From NCBI GenBank assembly GCA_001557505.1, contig LSAX01000002.1:3906001-3970000 (forward strand): a stretch of 64,000 nucleotides of DNA, given 5' to 3'. A program made the position numbers and the translations under genes. The DNA comes from Reticulascus tulasneorum. Its lineage: Eukaryota > Ascomycota > Sordariomycetes > Glomerellales > Reticulascaceae. Under the pieces are notes generated by a model, which was not told the origin of the DNA, did not search any database, and was given only the letters and a program-made list of their open reading frames with translations. Of this stretch, positions 1-10,743 are shown one piece after another. The first letter of the stretch is position 1, and every line of letters begins with the position of its first letter.

Positions 1-46
1 GAGCGTTACCTGCCGCATCTCCTTCAGAAATTCTAACGTTTCCTAG

Positions 47-1429
47 GTTCCCTGTCTACAAGCCAAAAGACAACAAATTTAGCATCTGGTCAGAATCATA
101 TGGTGGACATTACGGCCCTTCGTTTGCCGACTTCTTCGAGTCGCAAAATCAGATGATTGCAGATGGTGGCATCGATAGTACTGCCGTCCCGCTGCGACTC
201 GACACAGTCGGCATAGTCAATGGATGCATTGATATTCTCACACAGATGCCATTCTATCCCGAAACAGCCTACAATAATACATACGGACTGCAGATGATCA
301 ACGAGACCACCTACGAGGCTAAAAAGGCTGCTTGGCCTGCCTGCAAAGAAAAGATTGAAACATGCCATGCCATGGCAGCCGAGAAGGACCCCTTGGCGAA
401 GGGAGACAATGTCGAGGTTAACAAAGCTTGCAGCGGTGCTTTCAGCTCTTGTTTTATGACAATCTGGACCGGTGTTCAGGATATAGGAGTAAGTTGATCC
501 TACCTACCAGTGGGAAACCTCAATTCTGATCGCAGATATCAGCTCAACGTATTTGATTTTACCGCCGACGTTCCCGGCTCTTTCCCACCGAAGTATGCAG
601 CCGGATATCTGAACACCAAAGAGATTCAGGAACAACTGGGGGTCCCGCTCAACTTCACAGGACTGTCGAGCGCGGCCAGCGACAGTAAGGACAGACGGCA
701 CTACATCACGAGAACTTTTGCTAACAGCAGCAGTATTCTCAGCTACGGGAGACTTTGTTCTCGGAAGAAATCTTGCAATCCTCGGAGAACTTGTTGACCG
801 CGGCGTCAAGGTCGCTTTGATGTATGGTGATCGAGACTACCAATGCAACTGTGAGTAGCATGCTTCGCGATGAGGAACATTCGTCTGACAACATCTTAAG
901 GGTTAGGAGGCGAAGCCATCAGTTTGGGCATCGAGTCCAAGCTCTCTGAGAAGTTTCGTGCTGCCGGGTATACTGAAATCAAGACAACCGACACTCAAGT
1001 TGGAGGACTTGTCCGACAGCACGGACATTTGTCTTTCTCGCGAGTCTTCGGCGCAGGTCACGAAGGTATGTGCATGCATCTTCTACGTTGGAGACGAGTC
1101 CACTAACCGACTTCCGTCCAGTCCCCTGGTACCAACCTGAAACGGCATATCAGATCTTCAAGCGTGTCATGGACGGCACCGATGTGGCTACTGGAAAGAT
1201 TCCAACCGGAGGCAAATGCGGCAGTGCATATACGACTACCGGTCCCGACGATGTATCCGGGATTGTGAACGAGTTGCCGGTGCCGGATGTTCATGAGTGC
1301 TATTTCTGGGATATGATGGAGACATGTACGGCCGAGGAGACGAAGATCTTCAGAAACGGTACGGCCATCACAAAGGACTTTGTCTTGATTGGACATCTGC
1401 GGGATGATGGGGAGGCAGTTCTTTATTAG
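47..1429 (+). CDS. Serine carboxypeptidase-like protein (peptidase family S10), 5' end outside the window
   Basis: Secreted or vacuolar S10 carboxypeptidases remove C-terminal residues with a Ser-Asp-His triad. The model joins 47-488, 543-684, 743-850, 901-1065 and 1122-1429; all four internal introns (50-58 bp) agree in phase and the gene ends in TAG. The nucleophile motif SESYGGHYGP lies at about 90-119, the Asp region reads MYGDRDYQCNW (its last codon is split by an intron) and the His region reads GHEVPWYQPE across the last intron. All three catalytic segments are therefore present. The window opens inside an intron (CTAAC branch and TAG acceptor near 31-46), so the N-terminus, including any signal peptide, is not visible. 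Nothing in the visible part suggests decay. A copy of the last bases of this gene and its 3' flank lies at about 3071-3165. Confidence 0.9.
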
Positions 1430-1510
1430 GAATAACCTTAGCAACCGCCTGTTCGACTCTATGTGTGACGCCGCCATCAGTGGGCTGTCAAAATCACGCA
1501 TATTAGACTG
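1415..1510 (+). repeat. Duplicated carboxypeptidase 3' end, copy 1
   Basis: The last codons, stop and first 80 bases of 3' flank of the S10 gene recur at 3071-3165 in the same orientation, with scattered differences and one-base length differences. Several of the differences are C/T or G/A, as in ttcgactc versus tttgactc. Weaker similarity may continue past both ends. Confidence 0.75.
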
Positions 1511-1758
1511 GTGCTTATCCCTAATCACTCTACTTGCAAAAGAACGATCTTGACAACAGCAGACGCTTTTCTAATGTATCGCGCTGTAAATCCGATATAT
1601 TGCAACACTATATTACAACAGACACTAACACTTTAAGGAAATCATACTACAGTTAAAGAATTCAAAGAATGTGCCAATTAACAGCTACTCAACTCTTCTC
1701 GGGCCCAGACATCGAGAACTCTAGTTTATAGAGTTAAAGCAAGCCCTCCAAAGCTCAC
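1430..1758. other. Intergenic, convergent 3' flanks
   Basis: AT-rich stretch between the carboxypeptidase and the convergent small secreted protein. No gene was seen. Its first 80 bases belong to the short duplication shared with 3071-3165. Confidence 0.6.
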
Positions 1759-2169
1759 CTAGCAAAAGAGCCGGAAGCTACCACAAGCGCCATGCCAAGG
1801 AGCATTAGAACAGACCCATCCGTCCCGAATGATGTCACAGAGCCCCAAGTCTGCCTCGCAATTACCACCTATGTAAACATCCATATTACAACCACCACCA
1901 CCATTTCCTAGGTAGGAAATGGCAGGATATCCTAATCTTATACAACCAGAACTACCCGTGCCCGCATATCCACTCGCACTACTAGCGCAGTTTTCCACAG
2001 GATAAGGTGTAAATGACCAGGAGGCTCGTTCTATGAGCTCCGAGACATTTCTCGGTTCGGTGGGCTCAAGGATCGGCTCAGGGGCTGGTTCCAGATTAGC
2101 CACTGGAGTAGCCATAGCCAACCTGATAGAGCTGCCCAAGAAAATAGTAGTGACGGCGAGGAATTTCAT
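1759..2169 (-). CDS. Small secreted cysteine-rich protein (136 aa)
   Basis: Single-exon gene. I chose the ATG at 2169 rather than the in-frame ATG five codons upstream: it has A at -3 and directly begins a signal peptide (MKFLAVTTIFLGSSIRLAMA). The mature part has a proline/glutamate-rich spacer with repeated EP motifs, then a C-terminal domain with eight cysteines and a Gly/Ser-rich loop (GNGGGGC). The pattern suits a disulfide-stabilised extracellular protein such as an effector-like or antimicrobial protein. I do not recognise a named family. It is convergent with the carboxypeptidase. A TATA-like site lies about 220 bp upstream. Confidence 0.75.
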   Translation of the reverse strand: MKFLAVTTIFLGSSIRLAMATPVANLEPAPEPILEPTEPRNVSELIERASWSFTPYPVENCASSASGYAGTGSSGCIRLGYPAISYLGNGGGGCNMDVYIGGNCEADLGLCDIIRDGWVCSNAPWHGACGSFRLFC

Positions 2170-2386
2170 CGTGAAGAATGGCATTAGATTCTGTAGTATA
2201 TATTAGCTAAACCCTAGAGTAGAGTTGAACTTAGATGACTTGAGAATACCAGATATATGTAGATCAAAGATATCTCTGATTAAGTAGCAGTTTTCTGTTG
2301 GACTTCGAGGTAGAATGTCTGGATCAGATTGAGCTGACTACTTCCTGTATGACGGATCAAAAATGCGTTGACAGAAAAACGTGTAC

Positions 2387-2394
2387 TTTTTATA
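2387..2394 (-). promoter_or_regulatory. TATA-like box of the 1759-2169 gene
   Basis: The minus strand reads tataaaaa about 220 bp before the chosen ATG. This distance allows a leader of roughly 180-190 bases. Confidence 0.4.
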
Positions 2395-2413
2395 CTTGAG
2401 GTTGATTGCTGAG

Positions 2414-2536
2414 CTGTTGGACTAGCAAGCTATCCGCGATGAGCCTTGATTAATCTGTTGGACCAACAAGCCATCCACGATGAGCCTTGATTAATCTGTT
2501 GGACCAACAAGCCATCCGTGAAGAGTCTTGATTGGT
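2414..2536 (+). repeat. Tandem repeat, three 41-bp units
   Basis: Units at 2414-2454, 2455-2495 and 2496-2536 each start ctgttgga. The first two end ttgattaat and the third ends ttgattggt. Units 1 and 2 differ at a few bases; unit 3 differs more in its second half. The repeat lies upstream of the secreted protein gene that starts at 2169. Confidence 0.85.
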
Positions 2537-3070
2537 CGTCATTCTCCTCCAAATATAGGGCTTAGCAAGGTTGTTGGCTTGATGCGCATCGGCGTGCAAA
2601 GTGGCAAGATCCGTGCGCTGTCGTGCCGTTTGGAAGATGTGTAACCTTCCTTGGATAGCATCAAATAGACGAGCATGGATGGTATGCGGTTACGCACTGA
2701 ATAGCAAAAAGAGAGGATGCATGCTACCTAAAAGACATACGGCATGATATCTTCAATCACTCCATGTCGCCGATAGGCTGGAAGCAAGCTACCACTTCCC
2801 CGCGATGCGCGACCCGCAGACGTGCTGCAGAGTTGTACTAGCATTAATTCCCGCGTTAAGTCTAGCAAGACGAGCAGTCCAGCTCAGGTTGAAGGGATGG
2901 GAGATCAGTCCTCAATCCGGAAATAGATTTGTGGGCGGCCTCATCTCGTTGCAGGGTATGGTGGGGACCTCAGGAATGGCAACGTCCGCAGATGAATGGG
3001 AAATCACCAAAACTTGGGGCCTCACAACGACGACTTAGGAATTGGACGAAATAGGAGGGTTGTGTTACCC

Positions 3071-3165
3071 GCAGTTCTTTATTAGGGATAACCTTAGCAA
3101 CCGCCTGTTTGACTCTATGTATTACGCCACCTCTAGTGGACTGTCCAATTACGCATATTAGACTG
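3071..3165 (+). repeat. Duplicated carboxypeptidase 3' end, copy 2
   Basis: Direct copy of 1415-1510, starting gcagttctttattag and ending catattagactg. No carboxypeptidase reading frame was recognised just upstream, so this copy looks like a remnant of a decayed tandem duplicate or a small segmental copy. Confidence 0.75.
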
Positions 3166-3622
3166 TACTATTTGCAACAAAATAAAGATCTTTTGCTCAA
3201 AAGCATCTTCCCAAAGCCCATGACGAACGGCAGTCATTCTAACTTAGTCTTGTATTTGCACAAAAGCCAAGCACACCTCACCATACAGCTTTGGCCATCC
3301 TGCGACAGAGCTTGGCATATTCCGCACACCACAACAAATCTACAAACTATGGAACCTTTTATTTTGAATAGGATACAGGGTTAAAAGAATCCATAATGTA
3401 TATGAATATGTGCGTATATAGTCTAACAGTCCGTCTTACGGAACCCTCCCCTGCGACCAGTATGACGATACGTGGCCAGGCTGTATCATGATTCCATAAG
3501 GAAACGAAGTAAATCTACTCTGACTCAGTCTCCTCGCCCATTTACAACGACTTGAAATGGAACCTGTGATTTCGTAGTTTCTGATCACGTCACCACCTAG
3601 CTTAAAGAATGAGGCCGTTTTC

Positions 3623-4201
3623 CTATAAGTCGGCAATCCTTTCATCACTCATCATCGGCTTTCCTAGAGCCTGCAGTTCGTCCTGAAGCTCCGCAGCCGT
3701 CACATCGACACGCCCAGCGCCAAGTCCGTGATAACTATCGTCGCCCAGCTGAATGAACAGCTCCCCGACCCCTTCCACTTCAGGCAGCGTTTCATTAGCG
3801 TCGCGCCTTTCCCTACGAAGTCCTCCGTGGCCACTGCCAGGACTACCAGGACCACTGCTTCCTGAATCATTCAAAGTCACAGTCGCACCCTTGATGTTCT
3901 TGCTCGAGGCCGTGCAACAGGTGCCATAGGTGAACGAGCATGTACCATAGCCGCAGTTGAGGTACGACGAGGGACGATAGGCAATCCATTGTTCCTCCCC
4001 TGACCCACTATCGCTGTACAGGCTTCGAGCGTAGCCATATTGGGCTGGAATGCTGAAGCAGGTATTCCATGCCGAAGCAGCGAATGAATAATAATCACCG
4101 CTGCAGCTGGTACCGTAATAAAAGCGATTGACTGCCTGGGAGGGAGTGAAGAGCGCGAAGAAGAGTCCGAGGGTTGCCATGGAGGTGAAGAAAGAAGGCA
4201 T
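3623..4201 (-). CDS. Secreted six-cysteine protein with Gly/Ser-rich linker (192 aa)
   Basis: Single exon. The open frame continues upstream, but the ATG at 4201 has an AAA context and begins a clear signal peptide (MPSFFTSMATLGLFFALF, then SQA), so it is the likely start. The mature N-terminal half (about residues 25-100) is rich in Tyr, Ser and Cys, with six cysteines including a CGYGTC pair and a CC pair. A Gly/Ser/Pro linker (SGSSGPGSPGSGHGG) follows, then an RRERR stretch that could be a proprotein-processing site, and an acidic tail. No family is recognised. The two-part layout suggests a secreted protein cleaved after the basic stretch, but that is inference. Confidence 0.7.
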   Translation of the reverse strand: MPSFFTSMATLGLFFALFTPSQAVNRFYYGTSCSGDYYSFAASAWNTCFSIPAQYGYARSLYSDSGSGEEQWIAYRPSSYLNCGYGTCSFTYGTCCTASSKNIKGATVTLNDSGSSGPGSPGSGHGGLRRERRDANETLPEVEGVGELFIQLGDDSYHGLGAGRVDVTAAELQDELQALGKPMMSDERIADL

Positions 4202-4323
4202 TTTGACGTTTTTATGTGTTAAGTTGACTGCTGTTTGGTTGGTGTATTGCGGTATCTGGCGATGTATGTTGTTGTGTTGACTTGTTGCTGGAAAGAGCAT
4301 CTAAAGGTGAGGAATCGTATCAA

Positions 4324-4330
4324 TTTATAT
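4324..4330 (-). promoter_or_regulatory. TATA-like box of the 3623-4201 gene
   Basis: The minus strand reads atataaa about 120 bp before the chosen ATG. Confidence 0.35.
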
Positions 4331-4333
4331 TCT

Positions 4334-4570
4334 TCCAAGGACCGCGATGTCGAGGACACCCTCGCCGCGAGAGCAAAGTCTCCTCACCAGCCGAACACTG
4401 ACAGCGTCTAGATAATTCGCTTTGAAACATTCATTTCAACAAAATCCGTGGTTTAATCCCTCCAAGAACCGCAAAGTCGGGAGTACGCCCGCAACCAGAG
4501 CAAAAGGCTCCTGGCTAACCGCGCGTCGATAGCGTCTAGATAAGCCATCTGGGGATTTCGCTATGAAAAT
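4334..4570 (+). repeat. Imperfect direct repeat, two units of about 95-110 bp
   Basis: A unit starting tccaaggaccgc at 4334 recurs, diverged, at 4461 (tccaagaaccgc). Both contain agagcaaa, then ctcct, then agcgtctagataa, and end near gctttgaaa or gctatgaaa. The second unit carries small insertions. It lies in the upstream region of the secreted protein gene at 3623-4201. Confidence 0.65.
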
Positions 4571-5526
4571 GATCTATAAAGATGATCCGAAGTTCTCGCC
4601 ACATAAGGTTCAGTGCGGTCCTTGCAACACGCTACCAACGACATGGGGCAGAATCTCACGTAAACGTGGCATTTTCCTAGCCTATTCATGCAACAATATG
4701 AGTTGTTCCATGCCTCAAAGTACCATTATGGGCTGGAAATCCATCATTTGTTCTCTTTATGAATAAAGATAATGCTTTGCACCATCAAGCCTCCCCATTG
4801 CTAACTCGGCATCCTATGTAGATGCCTCCTCATGATTCACTACGGAAGTTTCGAGGCTTGCAAGGTTCTCTACAATTAACCCAGGTCGGGAATGCTCACC
4901 CGACCCAGCTCGGGTAAAGTGAGTTGACCCTAGCAAATGTTAGATATTGTGTAGTCTCAAGTTAATGATACAAGGTGTCAAAAGCTGTTTTATGGCACAG
5001 GCGCAGCGGCAATACACAAACAGGGCATAGCTGATGCGGATGCTGGGCGCGGAGCTTCACAGGATCCTCTGGCAGCAACATAGCCAGAGTCAAATTGTGC
5101 AATAAAATTTGAGTATTTTCACAAAGTCTTTTCGGCGATGCCGTGCAAGGAGACCATGCACTTCGATTTTGACAGATCAGATGTGTACCGGAACACTATC
5201 AGACTCCAGAGAGACATTTACTGCGATACGTTTATGTAGCCCGCTCTTGGAAACAAGGCTTGCGTGTATTTCAGCTCCCTGAGGGTTTCCAGTATGAAGC
5301 ACCAAAATCATGATATCTGCCAGCGCGTTGCATTTTATCCATTTTTCTAGTCTTGTATATCGGCTCCAATGTCTTGCTACACTCACTACCCCAACAGCTC
5401 AAGTACGAAGGCGTTCCTGCATATTCGACAGCCATCCATGTTCTCTCGCTGTAAGACAAGAACGACCTTGAATGTAGCCTGCAGCCATCGGAGACCCAGT
5501 TTAACTCAGCGTGATAGCAAGAACTC

Positions 5527-6604
5527 TCAAGCTCTGTATTTAGCCCATGAGTTGTACATGCGAGCCCTAGTGAGATTAGCTACAGCGTACTGCATGACGG
5601 TCGCACGGAATAAAATTAAATTTAGCAAATAAGACCTTTGACTCACACTTGGCCCTTAGTGAATTCCTCATAACACGCGCTGGACAGATAGTCAGCAATT
5701 CAGCCAAACGACAAAGAAAGAACGTATGGGAAAGAGGGAACAGGTGGGGCTTACTCATCGGAGTCATCCATGTAATTGTGTATAGGGTCTACACCGGCAA
5801 GATTGGGACAAGAGTCACGGCCGATTGGGCAACCACTGGAAGAGCTGGCTTGGGCCGGCGTATCGTCGACGCCATCGTTGGCTCCTGAACAGCCGCCTTG
5901 AAATGTATGAACTAAGCCAAACCAGTGGCCAGCCTCGTGGACAACTGTCTTGCCCAAGTTGAAGCGAGTCAAAGAACCGCCTGGAAGAGTGGTGTAAAGA
6001 ATCACGATGCCATCATGGACGATGAGATCGGAACTCGGTCCAGAATCTGGAAGGCTGGAATAACCGAACAACCCTTCACCCATTGTCTTTTGAAAGTAAA
6101 CGTTGAGCGAGTCATAGCCGCCTTGACGAAGGGCTCGTTTCATTGGCGTTGCCGCATCTATATCTGCAGTTGCCCAACGTGCATTGATAGTTCGAGTGGT
6201 ATTTCTGAGCGTGAAGGAAATACCATATGGGGCAAAGTCATGCGTCATGACGTCGAACTGATCAGAAATCATTTTATCCTAGGAAAGGTCAGTGTAACCT
6301 TTTCTTGTTGTTGAAGCCACAGGGAGATGAGCTGGTTATTAATGGACCATACAGTGACATAGCCGTCGGACAACATGGTAGACGAGGCCACGACATGGAA
6401 ATACACATCGACGTTGAGAGTTGGATTGGTTGAGTTAGTCCTGGAAATTTTCGCTTGCAAACTCTGAGGAGCAAAGAGCTTGTTTTTCTGCATATACGAT
6501 GACGATGGTTCAGGTGTGCCGCAGCGAGACCTCTGAGCCACGACTGCGTGAGCAGTGGTAGCTGTCAAACCCAGGCAGGTAAGCAGAATCGTCTTGAATT
6601 GCAT
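5527..6604 (-). CDS. Secreted M43-type metalloprotease (289 aa)
   Basis: Extracellular zinc endopeptidase of the pappalysin/cytophagalysin-like M43 family. Exons on the minus strand are 6604-6353, 6278-5755, 5679-5649 and 5589-5527, with introns of 74, 75 and 59 bp; the total closes in frame. The signal peptide is MQFKTILLTCLGLTATTAHA. The zinc site reads HEAGHWFGLVHTF at about residues 195-207, followed by the Met-turn region HNYMDDSDD. Exon 3 is only 31 bp, but it restores the expected ACYEEFTKGQ segment, and exon 4 gives the usual C-terminal helix before TGA. The last intron uses GTGTGA as donor; a neighbouring GT is possible and would change one or two residues. Length and motif order match full-size fungal members, so the gene looks intact. 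Confidence 0.88.
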
Positions 6605-8356
6605 ATTAGCAGGTAAAGCTACCGAAGTCTGAAGTATGAGAAATAGATATACTGTTGTCTAGTTGGCTTTCCTTGGCGCGGCTGGAGTCTAAGAAAATCA
6701 TGACGGGCATGTGGCACGACACAGTCATACTTAAGTGTCGAAGCACTTTGTCATCGCTTCGGCCAGTCGTCAACCACCACCATCTCAGCAATTGCAGGGT
6801 TAGTCGTATTCCGCGCCACAGCTCGACATTTGGAGCAAGGTCGGGATTCCTCTATGGTGGCATTTTGAGTGGGATAGGATACGATGACCTGCACAGATGT
6901 AGATATGGAGAGAGTAAGTGTTGCCAAGCCTCAGGCAACATTGATAATCGTGACCGAAAGCCTATCGAATATTAGATTGAAGCTTCAATCAAGAAGCCGT
7001 ATTCAATGAGCAGTGCCTTTGGGTCTGGTAATGCGAAGTGTTAATGAAGATTGCGATGTGGGTAACAGGACTGAAGAACCGAGGATCGATTCGCAATTAT
7101 AGTGCATGTGATAATTACAACGAACACCAAGCCTCCCAGGATACTGCTTTGGGTGGTTTCGGTATGCGCATGCCGTAGACAGCTGTTAGGAAAGCAACCT
7201 CCCTAATTCGGAGTGCAGTATCAGTCAGCTGTGCCACAACTCAGATAACCGCGGCCGCCGTACATGAAGATTGTTACCGTCAGAAAGCTATTGTTCATTC
7301 AGCCTTGAGAGGTGAGCCTGGGGGGCGGGGGAGTTGGGACTGCTAGAATATCACCTGAAAGTAGATATGAACGGGCATGTAAATTAACCAAACTGTGCAA
7401 TTCTGCAAATGGCACTCATGTACTTGGTATGGTAGCATTTTGCGTCTAGAACTCCGAAAGACCTCTGTCAGGCGAATAATGGTGATGTCCCCGCCACTGA
7501 AAAACCGACCTCGAAAAAAACCTCCTCCGCTGCAGGTATTAATGGAGGTGGCGTCCATCACTACGGAACTGATTCCCCGGAATTAATTAGTGGTCTTTTT
7601 GGGTAAGGTAGCGTGTATCAGCGCCTGTCAGAGCCCGCCCGCACTCAGTAATTATCTGTCCAGTGGACTAACGGCCGGACTTCCAGTTCCGCTGTCGGAT
7701 CCACCCATATTTAGCATGATTTAGGGCAGAGCGTTACGAAACACGTCCCAGCTCGCAGAAACTCGTCAGCAGTGGAGACCGGACGTCTGCCTCAGCGCGC
7801 CAGAAACACACAACAATGTTAATGTCCGTAAATAAATAAGACAGCCTCCTCATGCAGTGGATTTGCTACCTATTGATACATATTTCCTAGCCTAGGTAGC
7901 TAATTAGTCTAGCTGTTCTGGGTTCTAGGGAACACGCAGGTGGCGCGTGCTTCGTGCGGGGGGGCCGAATTGCGAAAGCCTCGCGGTAGGCTTCCATTTG
8001 ATCGTCACGGTCATCCACGGTAGTGCGCCGCATGGCCGACCAATCAACCACGCGTCAACTGTTTGAGGATGAATCCTACAGTCCTGGTGGATGGATCGCC
8101 AAAGCTTGTGGTGGTCGCGGATCTTTGCACCTTGATCCCTGGTCAACCAGCCGCACACCGCTGTACAGCTGGTGGCTGAGGGGGGCGGCGCAGCAGTCGC
8201 GAACGGGCGTTCGTACAGCTTGAAAGTTCGTTGAAATACACGATTCTTCCCCACAATGAGTGAGCATCGAATTTTCCCCAAATATTATTGTTCACCACAA
8301 TTAATGGAAGGGAGATTCAAGCACGCCGCTTATCTTCCCACGGCCAGGCAGAACCC
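6605..8356. other. Divergent intergenic region
   Basis: Shared upstream region of the metalloprotease (minus) and the DUF3176 gene (plus). No gene or repeat is recognised. A short upstream open frame starts at the ATG near 8303 and ends just past the 8357 start codon of the DUF3176 gene; it overlaps that start in another frame and could dampen its translation. Confidence 0.45.
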
Positions 8357-10547
8357 ATGATGGAGCCGCCAGCGCCTGAACGAGGCCGAAAAGGCTTGGG
8401 CGTGAAACCCCGCCGGTATCGAAGAGTCTCCAAAACCTCAATCATCGCAGACTGGCAATGGGAGCTAGGCAGCGTAATCGTCGGCATCCTCGTCATGAGC
8501 GCCGTCTTCGTCGTCTTGCGGGCCTTTGATGGCAAAGAACAGCCCGATTGGCCGTTCAAGATCACCCTCAATTCCATAATTGCGGTTCTGACCATCGTCA
8601 TGAGGGCGATGATAGTAGTCATCATCGGAGAAGGTATGTGCATCTTGAGCACTTCTGAGTCTATCGTTGACCCGGATGATAGTATTGAGCCAGCTCAAGT
8701 ACCACTGGTTTGAGGACAAGCCGCGGCCGCTCAGGGATCTAGACCTCTACGATGCTGCGACACGCGGACCCTGGGGGTCGTTCCGGCTATTCTTTGTGAT
8801 AGCGAGACCGTAAGTGCTCGCTAACTTGGCTGCAATCCTTTTTCTCACCGGCCGCAGGAATCTCGCTTTTCTCTGCGCCTTCATCTTCCTGGTCTCGTAC
8901 GCCATCGAACCCTTCAATCAGCAAGCAATCCAGAGCACAGCGTGCAGCAGATTCGACGTCCCCTTTGGCTCAGTGCCGGCGGCTCATTTTGTTGACTTGG
9001 AGTATGGTTATTATGCAGCGGATGCTGCCCCAAAGTGGCAGCTAGACTTCGCTAGCAAAGGTGCCATCATTCGTGGAATCTCGGATCCTGTCTCGATCAG
9101 CACAGAGATCAAGGCAGACTGCCCGACTGGAAACTGCACATTTGAACCCTTGTTCAACACTCCCGACGGACGTGCCGTATCATACTCATCTGTGGGATTC
9201 TGCTCTAAATGTTTTGATACGACAACATTGATCAAAGCCACAGACCCGACAGCCAGACCGATTAATGTGGATAGAGGTCCGAATATGACTCTGCCGAACG
9301 GCTTGATTGTCGGCAAATCTGGCTTCGGATTGCCACACATGAACATATCGACATTGGGAGATCTAGAATGGGCTCGAGATCTTTGGGACCTTGAATTCGC
9401 CGCTTTGGCATCTACTTCTTTTCTGAACATCTCAGTACTCACATGGACCCGAGCTCCTGATCACGAGAACGTGATTGGCGCCTCATGTGCGCTTTACCCC
9501 TGCGTAAAGGACTACAGTCTAACTGTCCAAGGTGGAAAGACCACCGAAGACGTTGTCCTCACCACTCCAATGCATCGGGGAGATGCCAGGGAGCGAGATG
9601 GGCGCCTGGCAGCGTTTATGGTCAAGACACCATGTAATGTGAACCACCAGATATACACGGCAGAGAATATCACTAGCCTGTCTCAAAACGATCCTGCGAC
9701 CTCAGTGGTGGTACCCGAACAGTCACCGAGCTTCGTAGGACAAAGCGTACCTAAGGAGTGCTTTTACAAAATAGGTTCGGGATATAGCAGTGGATGGGCG
9801 GATTTTGTCCAAGATCTCCTGGAAGGCACATGTTCCGCGGATGGCGCGAACGCAAAGATCAACTACGACTGCAACGGGGCTTTCTGGCTCGAGGCTTTTG
9901 TCAACAGCAACGCTGCAACATTCGAGACAATCAGCTCCGTGGTCAAGAATGTTGCGACTGCCTCTACGAATCGAATTCGCAATATAGGCAAATCCGCTGA
10001 TGCGATGATGAGCGAGACTGCCGCCTACAATGAGACACAATACGAGACCTCAAAGAACGGACGCGCGCTCGGACAAACCACTAGAACATCGGTTTGCGTG
10101 GTCGTTGACTATCGCTGGCTGATCCTACCAGTCGTGATCTTTGCCATATCCACAGTCGTGCTTCTCACCTTGATCATCCAGGACATCATCAAACGACACA
10201 GTGGGGTGCCTGTGTGGAAGAGCTCGATCCTGCCGTTGCTGTTTTATGGTCTGGCAGATAACGGACCCGACGAAGCCGGAGGTCGGCCATTGCGCCTCCG
10301 GGAGATTGAGGCGGAGGCTGAACGTATGAATGTGATGTTCCAGCATCATGGGGATAAGAAAGCTGGCTTTGTGGCTAGCAACAATGCTAGTGTGGCAGGC
10401 CCCACTGATGACGCTGGGTGGAAGCGTATTCAGGACGATTCGATGGAAGTCACATCGCCGGGTAGGGAACTACTGAGACCACATCACAGTCCTCACTCGG
10501 GTATAAGGGATGATGCATCTTCGGCCGATACCCAGACCTGGATATGA
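8357..10547 (+). CDS. DUF3176-family membrane protein (697 aa)
   Basis: Exons 8357-8633, 8683-8809 and 8858-10547 (introns 49 and 48 bp) close exactly in frame. The start is the first ATG of an ATGATG pair; no earlier ATG lies in this frame. Hydrophobic segments near residues 37-59, 72-92 and 137-157 are followed by a long, probably extracytoplasmic domain with many Asn-X-Ser/Thr sites and cysteines, then a last membrane helix near 553-578 and a polar cytoplasmic tail. This order, with the ADWQWELGS stretch before the first helix, is the signature of the fungal DUF3176 family. Members are widespread in Pezizomycotina; their function is unknown. The gene is convergent with the HET-domain gene downstream. 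Confidence 0.85.
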
Positions 10548-10743
10548 AACTCTTACGGGGAGAAAGAGGCGAAAAATAATAGAATAAAGATTTCACAAAG
10601 TAAACATGCCTTCAAAGCCTTTGATTTGCGATTGTAGCCTTGGCTCAGCATCAACCAGAGCACCGAGGCCTTCGACGAGTCTTTCTAGGTGCTTCAAATA
10701 CAGCCACCTGCCGGAAATCAGTTGCAAAAGAAGAAAGCACTAG

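Larger units (their letters stand above)
2170..3622. other. Intergenic region with repeats
   Basis: Between two small secreted protein genes on the minus strand. It contains a TATA-like site, the three-unit tandem repeat at 2414-2536 and the duplicated carboxypeptidase end at 3071-3165. A 77-codon open frame at 2805-3038 has no recognisable protein features. No gene is called. Confidence 0.5.
4202..5526. other. Intergenic region
   Basis: Upstream of one minus-strand gene and downstream of the next. Apart from the imperfect direct repeat at 4334-4570 and a TATA-like site I see no gene or structured element. Confidence 0.5.

Noticed and set aside
489..535. Shorter version of the first internal carboxypeptidase intron, ending at CGCAG 535
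   Set aside because: It shifts the frame into a stop; the acceptor at 541-542 keeps phase and yields LNVFDFTADVPG.
2805..3038. 77-codon open frame on the plus strand
   Set aside because: No signal peptide, domain or coding-like composition, and it lies in a repeat-bearing spacer.
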